64,000 nucleotides of DNA from Sva-07 sp031398325. Its GTDB lineage: Bacteria; Actinomycetota; Acidimicrobiia; Acidimicrobiales; Ilumatobacteraceae. The first letter of the stretch is position 1. Each line of letters opens with the position of its first letter. The translations under genes were made by a program, and so were the position numbers. Location of the stretch: NCBI GenBank assembly GCA_031398325.1, contig JANNNB010000054.1, forward strand, positions 1 through 64,000, in the 5' to 3' direction. The notes below the pieces were generated by a model. It was given only the letters and a program-made list of their open reading frames with translations, did not search any database and was not told the DNA's origin. Of the stretch, positions 20,174 to 28,498 are shown in pieces.

Positions 20174-20878
20174 CTACGGCTCGAAGCGGAATCCGACGCC
20201 GCGAACGGTGACGATCTTGGACGGAGGATCGGTGTCGTCGTTGATCTTGCGGCGCAGCGTCGAGGTGTGGGTGTCGAGCGTCCGCGTGGAGCCCCACCAG
20301 TTGGAGTCCCACACCTCGCTCATGATGCGCTCGCGCTTGACCGTGACGCCGGGCTGACGCATGAGCAGCTCGAGCAGATCGAACTCCTTCGACGTGAGTT
20401 CGACCTCGGTACGCACACCGTCGCTCGATGTCAGGAAGCAGCGTCGCGCGCCGACGTCGAGGTCGATGCCGGCGCCGCTCAGCATCGCGCTCGAGGAGGC
20501 CCGGTCGGCTGTCTGCTCGGCGATGCGCAGGCGAGCACGGATCCGCGCCACCAACTCCGCGAGTCGGAACGGCTTGGCGATGTAGTCGTCGGCGCCGGCG
20601 TTGAGCCCGACGATCACGTCGACCTCCTCGGATCGAGCGGTCAGCATGATGATCGGCAGGTTCGGATGATCGAGACGGACGGTGCGGCACACGTCGAGCC
20701 CGTCGAGGTCGGGCAGGGTCAGATCGAGGAGGACCAGGTCGGGGCGGTTCGCATTGACGGCGTCGATCGCATCGCGTCCTGTTGCGACGTGCTCGACCTC
20801 GAGGCCCTCGCCCCGAAGGACACGGATGAGCGGCTCACTGATTCGTTCGTCGTCTTCGACCAGGAGTACCGCCGTCAT
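20174..20878 (-). CDS. OmpR-family response regulator
   Basis: 234 residues. The receiver domain has the acidic pair (LLVEDDERISEP), the phospho-acceptor Asp in LVLLDLTLPDLDG near residue 52 and the conserved Lys in YIAKPF near 101. The C-terminal winged helix carries ELTSKEFDLLELLMRQPG and the recognition region RTLDTHTSTLRRKI ending VRGVGFRFEP. It pairs with the adjacent sensor kinase. The ATG at 20878 has TACGCT 7 nt upstream, predicting a leaderless transcript. Confidence 0.95.
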   Translation of the reverse strand: MTAVLLVEDDERISEPLIRVLRGEGLEVEHVATGRDAIDAVNANRPDLVLLDLTLPDLDGLDVCRTVRLDHPNLPIIMLTARSEEVDVIVGLNAGADDYIAKPFRLAELVARIRARLRIAEQTADRASSSAMLSGAGIDLDVGARRCFLTSSDGVRTEVELTSKEFDLLELLMRQPGVTVKRERIMSEVWDSNWWGSTRTLDTHTSTLRRKINDDTDPPSKIVTVRGVGFRFEP

Positions 20879-20885
20879 CGAGGCG

Positions 20886-20891
20886 AGCGTA
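20886..20891 (-). promoter_or_regulatory. -10 hexamer TACGCT of the two-component operon
   Basis: TACGCT on the minus strand, 7 nt before the ATG of the response regulator gene. Confidence 0.55.
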
Positions 20892-20923
20892 CGTCGGGGG
20901 CGGGTTGCCCGACCGGAATGCCG

Positions 20924-22246
20924 TCAGGCTCGGCGGATGCGCAAAGCGTTGCCGTGGGCCGGGAAACCCTCGTGGTCGGCAAGGGCCAGTACGGACGGGC
21001 TCATCCGGGCGAGGGCGACGGCATCTGCACGCGCGATCGCCGTCCGCTTCAGGAACGCGTGGGCGGTGATGCCCGACGAGACGTGCGCATAACCGCTCGT
21101 GGGCAGGGAGGCGGGACAACCGATGATGAAGTTGGCGGCGGAGAACGGGGTGTCCTGGCCGATCAATATCTCACCGGCGTTCACCAGCTGGTCGACGACG
21201 CGGTCGACCTCGTCGTCGGACACGGCGACCTGCAGGTGCTCGGGTGCGTACTGGTTGGCGACGTCGGTGGCCTCGTCGAGGTCGGCCGCCAGGATGCATC
21301 CGCCGTTCGGGCCGAGGGCCGCGCGTGCGGCTTCGGCGCGCACGGCGGGGAGGTCGACAAGTTGCCGTTCGAGCTCGTGATCGACCGCATCGGCCAGACG
21401 CTCGGACGTCGTGATCAGGACGACCGAGGTGTCGGTTCCGTGCTCGGCTTCGATCAGGAGATCGGCGGCGACTCGGACGGCGTCGGCGGTGTCGTCGGCG
21501 ATCACGATGCTCTCGGTCGGGCCGAGGAGCATCATCGTCGCCGTGCCATGTCGTTGCATCTCGACCTGTGCGAGGGTGACGGCCGGTGAACCGGGCCCCA
21601 CGATCTTTCGGACGCGGGGGATCGACTCCGTGCCGAATCCGAGTGCAGCGATCCCTGCCGGGCCGTTCACTCGGAACACATCGGTGATGCCGAGCTTGCG
21701 GCACACGACGAGCACGGCCGGGTCGACGTCACCCGAGCTTCCCGGGATCGGCGGGACCACAAGGGTGATCTGGGGAACACCGGCCACCATGGCGGGCACG
21801 CCGAGTTGATACGCGACGCTCGGGTAGCTGGCCTTGCCCGACGGTGTGAACAGCCCGACGGAGCTGATGGGGGTGACCCGCTCACCGACCATCAGACCCG
21901 GCTCGCTCTCGATCTGCCAGCTCCCACCGCTCTCCATCTGGGCCCGGTTGAAACGGACGAGATGCTCGATCGCGTCCTCGATGGCGGCGTCGACCGCGTC
22001 GCTGACCGTCGCCGACTCGAGTTCGTCGGCGGTCACGCGGAGTTGGGTCGGTTCCAGATCGATTCCATCGAACCGGCGGAGGGCATCGCACACGGCGGCA
22101 TCGCCGCGTTCGCGCACGTCGTCGATGAGGGCGCCGATCGATTCGCGCAATGCCGGATCGAAGATGTCGTCGAGTCCGCGTCCCAGGAGTGCCGACCTGG
22201 CCGCGACATCCATCGTCGCCCATCGCTGCCGGCGCATCACGCTCAC
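20924..22246 (-). CDS. Histidinol dehydrogenase-family protein with altered metal/substrate pocket
   Basis: 440 residues, spanning the whole HisD fold. Conserved parts include SSVGLFTPSGKASYPS, FRVNGPAGIAALGFGTESI, KIVGPGSPAVTLAQ and the catalytic Glu-His pair in NQYAPEHLQV. In E. coli HisD the zinc ligands are Gln259 and His262 (SQAEHG), Asp360 (SAGDY) and His419 (TAHKNA), with His367 contacting substrate. Here the matching segments read IEAEHG, SAANF and PAHGNA, and the His367 position is Ala. So Gln is Glu, Asp is Asn and a substrate His is lost. The gene is not near other his genes. It is probably an NAD-dependent alcohol dehydrogenase of the HisD superfamily with another substrate, though histidinol cannot be excluded. 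Start GTG 22246 is set by TAGCGT 7 nt upstream. Confidence 0.75.
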   Translation of the reverse strand: MSVMRRQRWATMDVAARSALLGRGLDDIFDPALRESIGALIDDVRERGDAAVCDALRRFDGIDLEPTQLRVTADELESATVSDAVDAAIEDAIEHLVRFNRAQMESGGSWQIESEPGLMVGERVTPISSVGLFTPSGKASYPSVAYQLGVPAMVAGVPQITLVVPPIPGSSGDVDPAVLVVCRKLGITDVFRVNGPAGIAALGFGTESIPRVRKIVGPGSPAVTLAQVEMQRHGTATMMLLGPTESIVIADDTADAVRVAADLLIEAEHGTDTSVVLITTSERLADAVDHELERQLVDLPAVRAEAARAALGPNGGCILAADLDEATDVANQYAPEHLQVAVSDDEVDRVVDQLVNAGEILIGQDTPFSAANFIIGCPASLPTSGYAHVSSGITAHAFLKRTAIARADAVALARMSPSVLALADHEGFPAHGNALRIRRA

Positions 22247-22253
22247 CGCAGCG

Positions 22254-22259
22254 ACGCTA
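22254..22259 (-). promoter_or_regulatory. -10 hexamer TAGCGT of the HisD-like gene
   Basis: TAGCGT on the minus strand, 7 nt before the GTG at 22246; this selects that start over the nearby GTG at 22240 and ATG at 22237. Confidence 0.55.
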
Positions 22260-22400
22260 CTGGCGCAGCGGATCGGCGCCACGGCGAGTTGGTGCGGGCG
22301 CGTCGGCACGCGTCCCGACTCGATCCGCGGCAGCGTTGAGTCCGCTCGTTGAGTAGCATCACGTCACGTTCCAACCATCGAATGAAAGCGTGGAGCGTGC

Positions 22401-23675
22401 ATGCCCGTCACCGTCGTCGTCGGAGCCCAATGGGGCGATGAGGGCAAAGCCAAGGTCATCGACCTGCTGTCCAAAGAACACACCTATGTGGTGCGGTACC
22501 AGGGTGGTCACAACGCCGGGCACACGGTGGTCGTCGACGGCGAGCGCTACGCCTTGCAGCTCATCCCGAGCGGGATCCTCTACGAGCACGTGATCCCGGT
22601 GATCGCCAACGGTGTGGTCGTCGATCTGCCGACGCTGTTCACCGAGGTCGCCGCTCTCGAAGCTCGGGGTGTCTCGTGTTCGGAGCTGAAGGTCTCGAGC
22701 CATGCCCACCTCGTGTTCCCGTGGCACCAGGCGCACGACGCGATCGCCGAGACCGTTCGCGGCGACGACAAGATCGGCACCACGCTCAAGGGCATCGGCC
22801 CCGCGTACGCCGACAAGGCGAGGCGGGTGGGGATCCGTGCCGGTGACGTGCTCGATCCGGAGCGCTTCGCCGCGCTGCTGGAGGAGCGAGCGACTGCTGA
22901 GAGTGTCCTCATCGAACAGGCCGGCGGCGAGCCGCTCCAGGTCGATGAGGTGGTGGCGCGATTCGTCGAGCTCGGCGCGAAGCTGGTCCCGTACATCGCC
23001 GACACCGTGAGCCTGCTGCACAGTGCGCTGGCGAGCGGCGCGCATCTGCTGCTGGAAGGCGCCCAGGCAACCTTCCTCGATCTCGATCACGGCACGTATC
23101 CGTATGTCACCTCGTCGAACCCGACCGCAGGTGGAGCATGTGTCGGCACGGGGCTGGGGCCGCGTGACATCGGCCGCATCGTCGGGATCACCAAGGCCTA
23201 CACGACCCGTGTCGGTGCTGGTCCGTTCCCGACGGAGCTGCTCGACGACGACGGTGACCGACTGGTCGACATCGGCCGGGAGTTCGGCACGGTCACGGGC
23301 CGGCGCCGCCGGGCGGGCTGGCTCGACTGCGTGATGTTGCGCCATGCAGTCCGGATCAACAGCCTCACCGAGTTGGCGCTGACGAAGCTCGACATCCTCG
23401 ACGGCTTCGAGACGATCAAGATCTGCACGGGCTATTGGCTCGACGGCCACGTCCTGGAGAACTACCCCGACCGGTCCGAACTGCTCGCCCGCGTCGAGCC
23501 GATCTACGAGACGATCGACGGGTGGGGCAGCGAGTTGAACGACACCCGCGAGCCGGGCCATCTGCCCGAGCAGGCCCAGCGGTTCATCGAGGTCGTCGAG
23601 CGAGAGGTCGGCGTCCCGGTCCGGGTGGTCGGGGTCGGCGCCGAGCGCGACGACTACCTGGTCTGGGCTTCGTGA
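22401..23675 (+). CDS. purA: Adenylosuccinate synthetase
   Basis: 424 residues, the normal length. It makes adenylosuccinate from IMP, aspartate and GTP. The N-terminal GTP-binding loop reads GAQWGDEGKAK, with Ala where most family members have Gly, followed by the catalytic region YQGGHNAGHTVV. Further hallmarks are the IMP-binding GTTLKGIGPAYADKARR, SSNPTAGGACVGTGLGPRD and the C-terminal GVGAERDDYLV. The start is leadered: TAGCAT (22354-22359) is a plausible -10 and GGAG (22392-22395) a weak ribosome-binding site. purB follows with a 4-nt GTGA overlap, so the two enzymes of the IMP-to-AMP branch are coupled. Confidence 0.97.
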   Translation: MPVTVVVGAQWGDEGKAKVIDLLSKEHTYVVRYQGGHNAGHTVVVDGERYALQLIPSGILYEHVIPVIANGVVVDLPTLFTEVAALEARGVSCSELKVSSHAHLVFPWHQAHDAIAETVRGDDKIGTTLKGIGPAYADKARRVGIRAGDVLDPERFAALLEERATAESVLIEQAGGEPLQVDEVVARFVELGAKLVPYIADTVSLLHSALASGAHLLLEGAQATFLDLDHGTYPYVTSSNPTAGGACVGTGLGPRDIGRIVGITKAYTTRVGAGPFPTELLDDDGDRLVDIGREFGTVTGRRRRAGWLDCVMLRHAVRINSLTELALTKLDILDGFETIKICTGYWLDGHVLENYPDRSELLARVEPIYETIDGWGSELNDTREPGHLPEQAQRFIEVVEREVGVPVRVVGVGAERDDYLVWAS

Positions 23676-24970
23676 TTCCCCGATACTCCACGCCGGAGAT
23701 GGACGCGGTGTGGTCGGACGAATCGCGGTTCGCTCGCTGGCTCGAGGTCGAGCTGCTGGCCACCGAGGGCCATGCGTCGCTCGGCATCGTCCCGCTGGAT
23801 GACGCCCTCCGCTGCCGAGACCTCGCGCCGACGGTCGACACGGCGTTCGTCGAGGCGGTGCTCGAGCGTGAAGCGGTGACCGATCACGACGTGGCCGCCT
23901 TCGTCGACGTCGTGCAGGCCGCGATCGGCCAGCCGGCCGGTTCCTGGATCCACTTCGGACTCACCTCGTCCGACGTCGTCGACACGGCCCTGTGCTGGGC
24001 GATGACCGACGCCGTCGATCTGCTCATCGACGCATCGTCCGACCTGATCACCACGCTCGTGGCGATGGCGAGGAGACACCGGGACACGGTGATGATCGGC
24101 CGCACCCACGGGGTTCACGCCGAGCCGACCACGTTCGGAGCGAAGGTCGCGCTGTGGGCCAGCCAGGTCGATCGCGATCGAACACGGCTACGAGCGGCGC
24201 GCGAATCGGTCGCGGTGATGAAGCTGAGCGGCGCGGTCGGGACCTATTCCAACATCCCGCCAGCGGTCGAGGCCCACGTCGGCGACGCCTTGGGTCTGCG
24301 ACCGGTTGCGGCCACACAGGTGATCGCCCGCGACCGACATGCGGAGTTCCTCTATGCCTGTGCGTCTGCTTCGGCAACGTGTGAGCTGGTGGCCGTCGAA
24401 CTACGGCACCTGCAACGCACCGAGGTCCGCGAGGTTCAAGAGGGTTTCAAGCCGGGCCAGAAGGGCTCGTCGGCGATGCCGCACAAGCGCAATCCGATCT
24501 CCGCCGAGACGATCTCGGGCCTGGCGCGGGTGGTGCGATCGAATCTGCTGGCCGGGCTGCAGGACGTCGCGCTGTGGCACGAACGCGACATCTCGCACTC
24601 GTCGGTCGAGCGTGTGATCCTGCCCGACTCGGCGCAGTTGACGTTCTACGTGTTGCGTCGTCTGCGACGCCTCCTCGACGGTCTCATCGTGATGCCCGAT
24701 CGGATGCTCGCCAACCTCGAGGCGAGCCATGGCCTCGTGTTCAGTCAACCGGTGTTGCTCGGTCTCGTCCAGAGCGGGTTGAGCCGAGATGAGGCGTATC
24801 GGATCGTGCAGCGCAACGCGATGAAGTCGTGGGACGAAGGGATCGATTTCCGTTCGCTGCTGGAGGCCGATGCCGACGTGGACAACAGCGTGCTCGACGA
24901 CGCGTTCGACCTGCAACGGTCACTCGGGCACCTGGACCGGCTGATGGCAAACCTCGACGCAATCGATTGA
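23672..24970 (+). CDS. purB: Adenylosuccinate lyase
   Basis: 432 residues from the GTG at 23672 that overlaps the purA stop. It catalyses two lyase steps of purine synthesis (SAICAR to AICAR and adenylosuccinate to AMP). The fumarase/aspartase-superfamily signature GSSAMPHKRNPI is present near residue 268, together with the conserved HFGLTSSDVVDTA and RTHGVHAEPTTFG segments carrying catalytic His residues. The start IPRYSTPEMDAVWSDE is typical of the Actinobacteria/Bacillus type. Confidence 0.97.
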   Translation: MIPRYSTPEMDAVWSDESRFARWLEVELLATEGHASLGIVPLDDALRCRDLAPTVDTAFVEAVLEREAVTDHDVAAFVDVVQAAIGQPAGSWIHFGLTSSDVVDTALCWAMTDAVDLLIDASSDLITTLVAMARRHRDTVMIGRTHGVHAEPTTFGAKVALWASQVDRDRTRLRAARESVAVMKLSGAVGTYSNIPPAVEAHVGDALGLRPVAATQVIARDRHAEFLYACASASATCELVAVELRHLQRTEVREVQEGFKPGQKGSSAMPHKRNPISAETISGLARVVRSNLLAGLQDVALWHERDISHSSVERVILPDSAQLTFYVLRRLRRLLDGLIVMPDRMLANLEASHGLVFSQPVLLGLVQSGLSRDEAYRIVQRNAMKSWDEGIDFRSLLEADADVDNSVLDDAFDLQRSLGHLDRLMANLDAID

Positions 24971-24999
24971 TTGCCGACCGTTCGGAGTGTTCGGACGGC

Positions 25000-25416
25000 T
25001 CAGTCGGCGCGAGTGATGCCAGCAGACTTCAGCACGCTCGCTGGCACGCCGACGTCGCGCCATGACGAATACGAGATGGCTTTGCTCTCGCCGTAACTCT
25101 TGGCGACGCCGATGAAATCTCGCTCCAAAGCTCCCATGTCGATGGAATTCGACATGGCAGCCCGCTCTGCTTCGAGGTTCTTGCGTTCCTGGATCAGCAA
25201 CAATTCGTCGATCGGACTTGCCGCTGCCAACTCTTCGGTGATGGCCGTCAGCCGCTTGCTGATGGTTTCGGGAGTGCGCTTGCGTCCTCGCTTCGGTTTG
25301 GTGGCACGAAGCCCTTCGAGGTAATCCCGGACGATTCTTCCTTCGGCTCGACCCTTGGCCAGCGCCGCTTTGTGCTCGTCGGTCATGGGACTTTTGGGGC
25401 CACGCTTCAATGCCAT
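25000..25416 (-). CDS. Conserved small basic protein of unknown function
   Basis: 138 residues; I do not recognise a named family. The first 50 residues are strongly basic (MALKRGPKSPMTDEHKAAL, PKRGRKRTPETISKRL), reminiscent of AT-hook or DNA-tail segments. A predicted helical coiled region follows (LLLIQERKNLEAERAAM). The C-terminus (WRDVGVPASVLKSAGI) resembles the helical tail of some small DNA-associated proteins. No membrane helix or Cys is present. The ATG has TAGAAT 6 nt upstream and so looks leaderless. The region is less G+C-rich than its neighbours. A nucleic-acid-binding role is only a guess. Confidence 0.65.
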   Translation of the reverse strand: MALKRGPKSPMTDEHKAALAKGRAEGRIVRDYLEGLRATKPKRGRKRTPETISKRLTAITEELAAASPIDELLLIQERKNLEAERAAMSNSIDMGALERDFIGVAKSYGESKAISYSSWRDVGVPASVLKSAGITRAD

Positions 25417-25422
25417 AGAGGG

Positions 25423-25428
25423 ATTCTA
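25423..25428 (-). promoter_or_regulatory. -10 hexamer TAGAAT of the basic protein gene
   Basis: TAGAAT on the minus strand, 6 nt before the ATG at 25416. It is one half of a divergent pair of leaderless-type promoters. Confidence 0.6.
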
Positions 25429-25450
25429 GGAATCGTTGACGCGAATGCAA

Positions 25451-25456
25451 TAGATT
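25451..25456 (+). promoter_or_regulatory. -10 hexamer TAGATT of the thioesterase gene
   Basis: TAGATT lies 8 nt before the GTG at 25465. It lies only 22 nt from the minus-strand -10 at 25423-25428, so the two promoters are back to back. Confidence 0.6.
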
Positions 25457-25464
25457 CAATATCG

Positions 25465-26277
25465 GTGTTCGAATTGTCATCCCACGGGACTGATGTTTAC
25501 GTCGGTGCTGGCCCGCAATATCCCTGGGGTGGGCTGTATGGCGGCCAGATCGTCGCGCAGGCCTTGAGGGCCGCAACACTGTCGGTCGATACCGATCTGG
25601 AACCGCATTCCATTCGGGCGTATTTCATCCGCCGCGGCGACCACAAAGAACCCGTCCGTTACGAAGTCGACCGAATCCGGAACGGCAATAGCTTCGCCAC
25701 CCGACGCGTGGTCGCGCGTCAAGCGATCGGTGCGATCCTGAATGCCGAGAGCTCGTTCCAGCGGCCGGAGCGAGGCGACAGAGTGCAGACCCAGTCGATG
25801 CCGCAGGTACCTGCCCCCGATGAACTCCCCGAGGACTCCTGGAGCAGCTCGTTCGAACGGGCCTTCGTGCCGATCGAGCAGGTGCACGGAGCATCGCGCT
25901 ACGACGTAGGACGAGTCGTCGCCTGGATGAAGGTCAGCACGCCCCTCGGTGACCCGTCGGACGCAGCGTCACAACTGCTGCACCGATGCTGGCTCGCGTA
26001 CCTCTCGGACGACCTGCCGACCGACTCGGTGCTCCGGGCGCTCCCCTTCGGCGACGACGAGGCAGCCCGCAACGCAGCCTTCTGTGCGAGCCTCGACCAC
26101 ACGATCTGGTTCCACGGGCGCCTCAGCGCCGATCGGTGGCACCTGTACGACTTCAGCTGCGTCCACTACGTCGGAGGGCGCGGGTTGTCGATCGGCAGCG
26201 TGTTCGCTGCGGACGGCTCCCACGTGGCGACCGTCGCGCAGGAGGTTCTCGTCCGTGATGGTCGCGATCGACGCTGA
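25465..26277 (+). CDS. Acyl-CoA thioesterase II (TesB) family protein
   Basis: 270 residues with two hot-dog domains. The N-terminal half carries WGGLYGGQIVAQALRAA and the RAYFIRRGDHKEPVRYEVDRIRNGNSFATRRV segment diagnostic of TesB. The C-terminal half carries the SLDHTIWFHG and WHLYDFSCVHYVGGRGLSIG segments. It hydrolyses acyl-CoAs to free acids. The GTG at 25465 is chosen because TAGATT lies 8 nt upstream; a start at 25372 would overlap the divergent gene and its promoter. The true N-terminus is therefore a few residues shorter than in most TesB proteins. Confidence 0.85.
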   Translation: MFELSSHGTDVYVGAGPQYPWGGLYGGQIVAQALRAATLSVDTDLEPHSIRAYFIRRGDHKEPVRYEVDRIRNGNSFATRRVVARQAIGAILNAESSFQRPERGDRVQTQSMPQVPAPDELPEDSWSSSFERAFVPIEQVHGASRYDVGRVVAWMKVSTPLGDPSDAASQLLHRCWLAYLSDDLPTDSVLRALPFGDDEAARNAAFCASLDHTIWFHGRLSADRWHLYDFSCVHYVGGRGLSIGSVFAADGSHVATVAQEVLVRDGRDRR

Positions 26278-26328
26278 CCGCCGCGCTCGACCGCCGCGCT
26301 GAACCCGGGCAGGGGTGCGGGGCAGGGG

Positions 26329-26334
26329 TACGGT
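26329..26334 (+). promoter_or_regulatory. -10 hexamer TACGGT of the orotate phosphoribosyltransferase-like gene
   Basis: TACGGT lies 7 nt before the GTG at 26342. Confidence 0.55.
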
Positions 26335-26341
26335 CGCCGTC

Positions 26342-26929
26342 GTGGCATCGGACGCTGATCTCCCCGTTCTCTCACCGACGTTGAGCCGACTTCGAGCGCA
26401 CGTTCTCGAACACTCGGTCAAGCACGGTGAGTTCACGCTCAAGTCCGGCGCGACGAGTTCATGGTTCCTCGACACGAAGCAGACGGCGTGTCGAGCTGCC
26501 GGCATCATCGCGGTGACCGACGCGCTCATCGAGGTGTTCGGCGACGACTTCGACGGCATCGACGCGATCGGCGGGCTCACGATGGGCGCTGATCCCGTCG
26601 CATTCGGCGTCGCCGCCGTCGCCGCCACGCGTGGCCATCACCTCCGCAGCTTCAGCGTCCGCAAGGAGGCCAAGCAGGGCGGGATCACCGGTCGCGTGGC
26701 CGGTGCCCTGCAGCCGGGCGACCGGGTCCTCGTCACGGAGGACACCACGACTCGAGGTACTTCGCTGATCGAGGCGGCGGACCAGATCGCCGCGTTCGGG
26801 GCCGTCCCGGTGTGGATGACCGTGATCGTCGATCGCGGTGGCACGTGCGCGGCGATGGCCGCAGAGGCCGGGATCGACTACCGGCCGTTGCTCACCGCGC
26901 CGGACATCGGCTTCGGCTTCGGCACCTGA
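26342..26929 (+). CDS. pyrE: Orotate phosphoribosyltransferase
   Basis: 195 residues. It makes OMP from orotate and PRPP. It shows the OPRT pattern FTLKSGATSSWFLDTKQ near residue 30, GLTMGADPVAFGVAA near 80, the flexible-loop SVRKEAKQGGITGRVAG near 108 and the PRPP-binding loop VLVTEDTTTRGTSLIEA near 130, where most members read VEDVITTGGS. The changed PRPP loop and a rather short C-terminus leave room for a related phosphoribosyltransferase. GTG 26342 is chosen from the TACGGT -10 located 7 nt upstream. It is convergent with the FAD-linked oxidase. Confidence 0.82.
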   Translation: MASDADLPVLSPTLSRLRAHVLEHSVKHGEFTLKSGATSSWFLDTKQTACRAAGIIAVTDALIEVFGDDFDGIDAIGGLTMGADPVAFGVAAVAATRGHHLRSFSVRKEAKQGGITGRVAGALQPGDRVLVTEDTTTRGTSLIEAADQIAAFGAVPVWMTVIVDRGGTCAAMAAEAGIDYRPLLTAPDIGFGFGT

Positions 26930-26944
26930 CGACGTCGCACACCT

Positions 26945-26997
26945 GCGATCTCGGTCGGTCTCGGGCCGGAATGCGGACCGGTTCCGACCGAGATCGC
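26945..26997. terminator. Hairpin with 14-bp perfect stem between convergent genes
   Basis: Arms 26945-26958 and 26984-26997 are perfectly complementary around a 25-nt loop that contains further CCGG self-complementarity. It sits in the 71-nt gap between the convergent orotate phosphoribosyltransferase and FAD-oxidase genes. No T-run is present. Confidence 0.6.
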
Positions 26998-27000
26998 TGG

Positions 27001-28425
27001 TCAACCAGCGTCGGGCGGGCGGAGGACGCCGGGGTTGAGGACGCCGGGGTTGAGGGTGTCGTTCGGGTCGAGCGCGAGCTTGAGCGCGCGTTGGGCGGCG
27101 AGGTCGGCTGTCGACCGCACGAGATGGAGCCAACGGGTCTTCGCGATGCCGATGCCGTGCTCGGCCGAGATCGTCCCGCCGACCGATGCGACGGCCTCGA
27201 GCACCGCCTGGGCGATTCGGTCGGTGTCGGTCGCATCGAGGAAGTTGAGGTGCACGTTGCCTTCGGCGAGGTGCCCGAACGGGATCAGCCGCGCGCCGTC
27301 ACGTCGGGCCGCGTCGTGGGCGATGCCGATGATCGTCGCGAGCGAATCGAGTGGAACCGCGACATCCAGTTTGAACGTCGGCACCCCGACCCGCGCCGCC
27401 TCGACGCTGATCGCGTCGGTCACGCGATCGCGAAATTCGAGGAGATCGGCGCGCTGGCGGTGATCGGTCGTGGCAACGATCTCGGTCGCCGCGTCGGTGT
27501 CGAACTGGTCGGCCAGCTGATCTGAGGGGTCGGCGTGGCCGGCGCATTCGACGACGGCGTACGTGCCGCCTTCCGGCGCCGCCACCGGTGCTCGGCGGCC
27601 GAGGTGCCGTGCCACGAGTTCCATCGCGGCCGGCTCGACGAACTCGACCGAATCGAGTGTGGGAACGTTCCGTCGGAGCCGCCCGACGAGTGCCACGGCG
27701 TCCGGCATCGAGGCAGCGGCGATCATCGCCGTCACGAAGTGTGAGAACTGCGGCACGAGTCGGAGGCGAGCGGTGGTGACGATCGCCAAGGTGCCCTCCG
27801 ACCCGGCGAGCAGGGACGACCAGTGCACACCGACCGTCTCCTTCGGTAGACCCGACAGCGAGCCGACGATGTCGCCGTTCGCCAGGACGGCTTCGATACC
27901 GACGACCTGCGAGCGCATCGTTCCGAACCGGAGGACTCGCGACCCCCCGGCATTCGTCGCGATCGCGCCGCCGATCGTCGCGACGTCGCGGGCAGCGAAA
28001 TCGACGGGTGTGTCGAGTCCGGCGGCCCGAGCGTGCGAGCGCCACTCGGCGAGCGTCACGCCGGCGCCGACGGTGACCTGCATCGCGTTCGTGTCGACTA
28101 CGTCGAGCTGTCGCAGCCGACCGAGCGACAGCACGATCGACGGTCGGTCGTCGCCGGTGTCACGGTGCCATTCGGTCGAGCGCGGCACGCCGCCTCCGAC
28201 CAACCCGCTGTTGCCCGCCTGCGGGACAATGGCCAGCCCCGATCGGTCGCAGAGCGCAGCGACCGAAGCGACCTCGTTCGTGGACCCCGGACGAACCACG
28301 GCCGCAGTCGGGCCGCCGAAGCGACCCGTCCAGTCGATCTCATGGCCGGCGCGCATGTCCGCATCGACGAGCACATGGTCCGCGCCGACGATGGACCGCA
28401 GCTCGTCGATCGGGTTTCCGGCCAT
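27001..28425 (-). CDS. FAD-linked oxidase (GlcD/D-2-hydroxyacid dehydrogenase-like)
   Basis: 474 residues. The N-terminal PCMH-type FAD-binding domain (about 35-215) carries AVVRPGSTNEVASVAALCD, the conserved PQAGNSGLVGG and GAIATNAGGSRVLRFG. The C-terminal FAD-oxidase domain (about 245-470) holds FGHLAEGNVHLN and the family signature SAEHGIGIAKTRWL. Relatives oxidise D-lactate, glycolate or D-2-hydroxyglutarate; the substrate cannot be told here. The C-terminus has a small duplication, LNPGVLNPGVL, encoded by a 15-nt tandem repeat. No TANNNT element precedes the ATG. Confidence 0.9.
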   Translation of the reverse strand: MAGNPIDELRSIVGADHVLVDADMRAGHEIDWTGRFGGPTAAVVRPGSTNEVASVAALCDRSGLAIVPQAGNSGLVGGGVPRSTEWHRDTGDDRPSIVLSLGRLRQLDVVDTNAMQVTVGAGVTLAEWRSHARAAGLDTPVDFAARDVATIGGAIATNAGGSRVLRFGTMRSQVVGIEAVLANGDIVGSLSGLPKETVGVHWSSLLAGSEGTLAIVTTARLRLVPQFSHFVTAMIAAASMPDAVALVGRLRRNVPTLDSVEFVEPAAMELVARHLGRRAPVAAPEGGTYAVVECAGHADPSDQLADQFDTDAATEIVATTDHRQRADLLEFRDRVTDAISVEAARVGVPTFKLDVAVPLDSLATIIGIAHDAARRDGARLIPFGHLAEGNVHLNFLDATDTDRIAQAVLEAVASVGGTISAEHGIGIAKTRWLHLVRSTADLAAQRALKLALDPNDTLNPGVLNPGVLRPPDAG

Positions 28426-28486
28426 GACGGGATCATGGCAGCAGTCGTGTCAGCCCGCCGACAAGCCCTCGATCCGAGGCCGCCGT

Positions 28487-28492
28487 TACTGT
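28487..28492 (+). promoter_or_regulatory. -10 hexamer TACTGT of the flavin monooxygenase gene
   Basis: TACTGT lies 6 nt before the ATG at 28499 and rules out the much longer upstream open frame. Confidence 0.55.
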
Positions 28493-28498
28493 GCTCGA

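Noticed and set aside
25436..25441. TTGACG as the -35 box of the thioesterase promoter
   Set aside because: It is only 9 nt from TAGATT, too close for a functional -35/-10 pair.
27563..28498. N-terminal extension of the flavin monooxygenase to 757 residues
   Set aside because: The extra 312 codons are antisense to the FAD-linked oxidase and lack family similarity; the FAD motif and a leaderless -10 fix the start at 28499.
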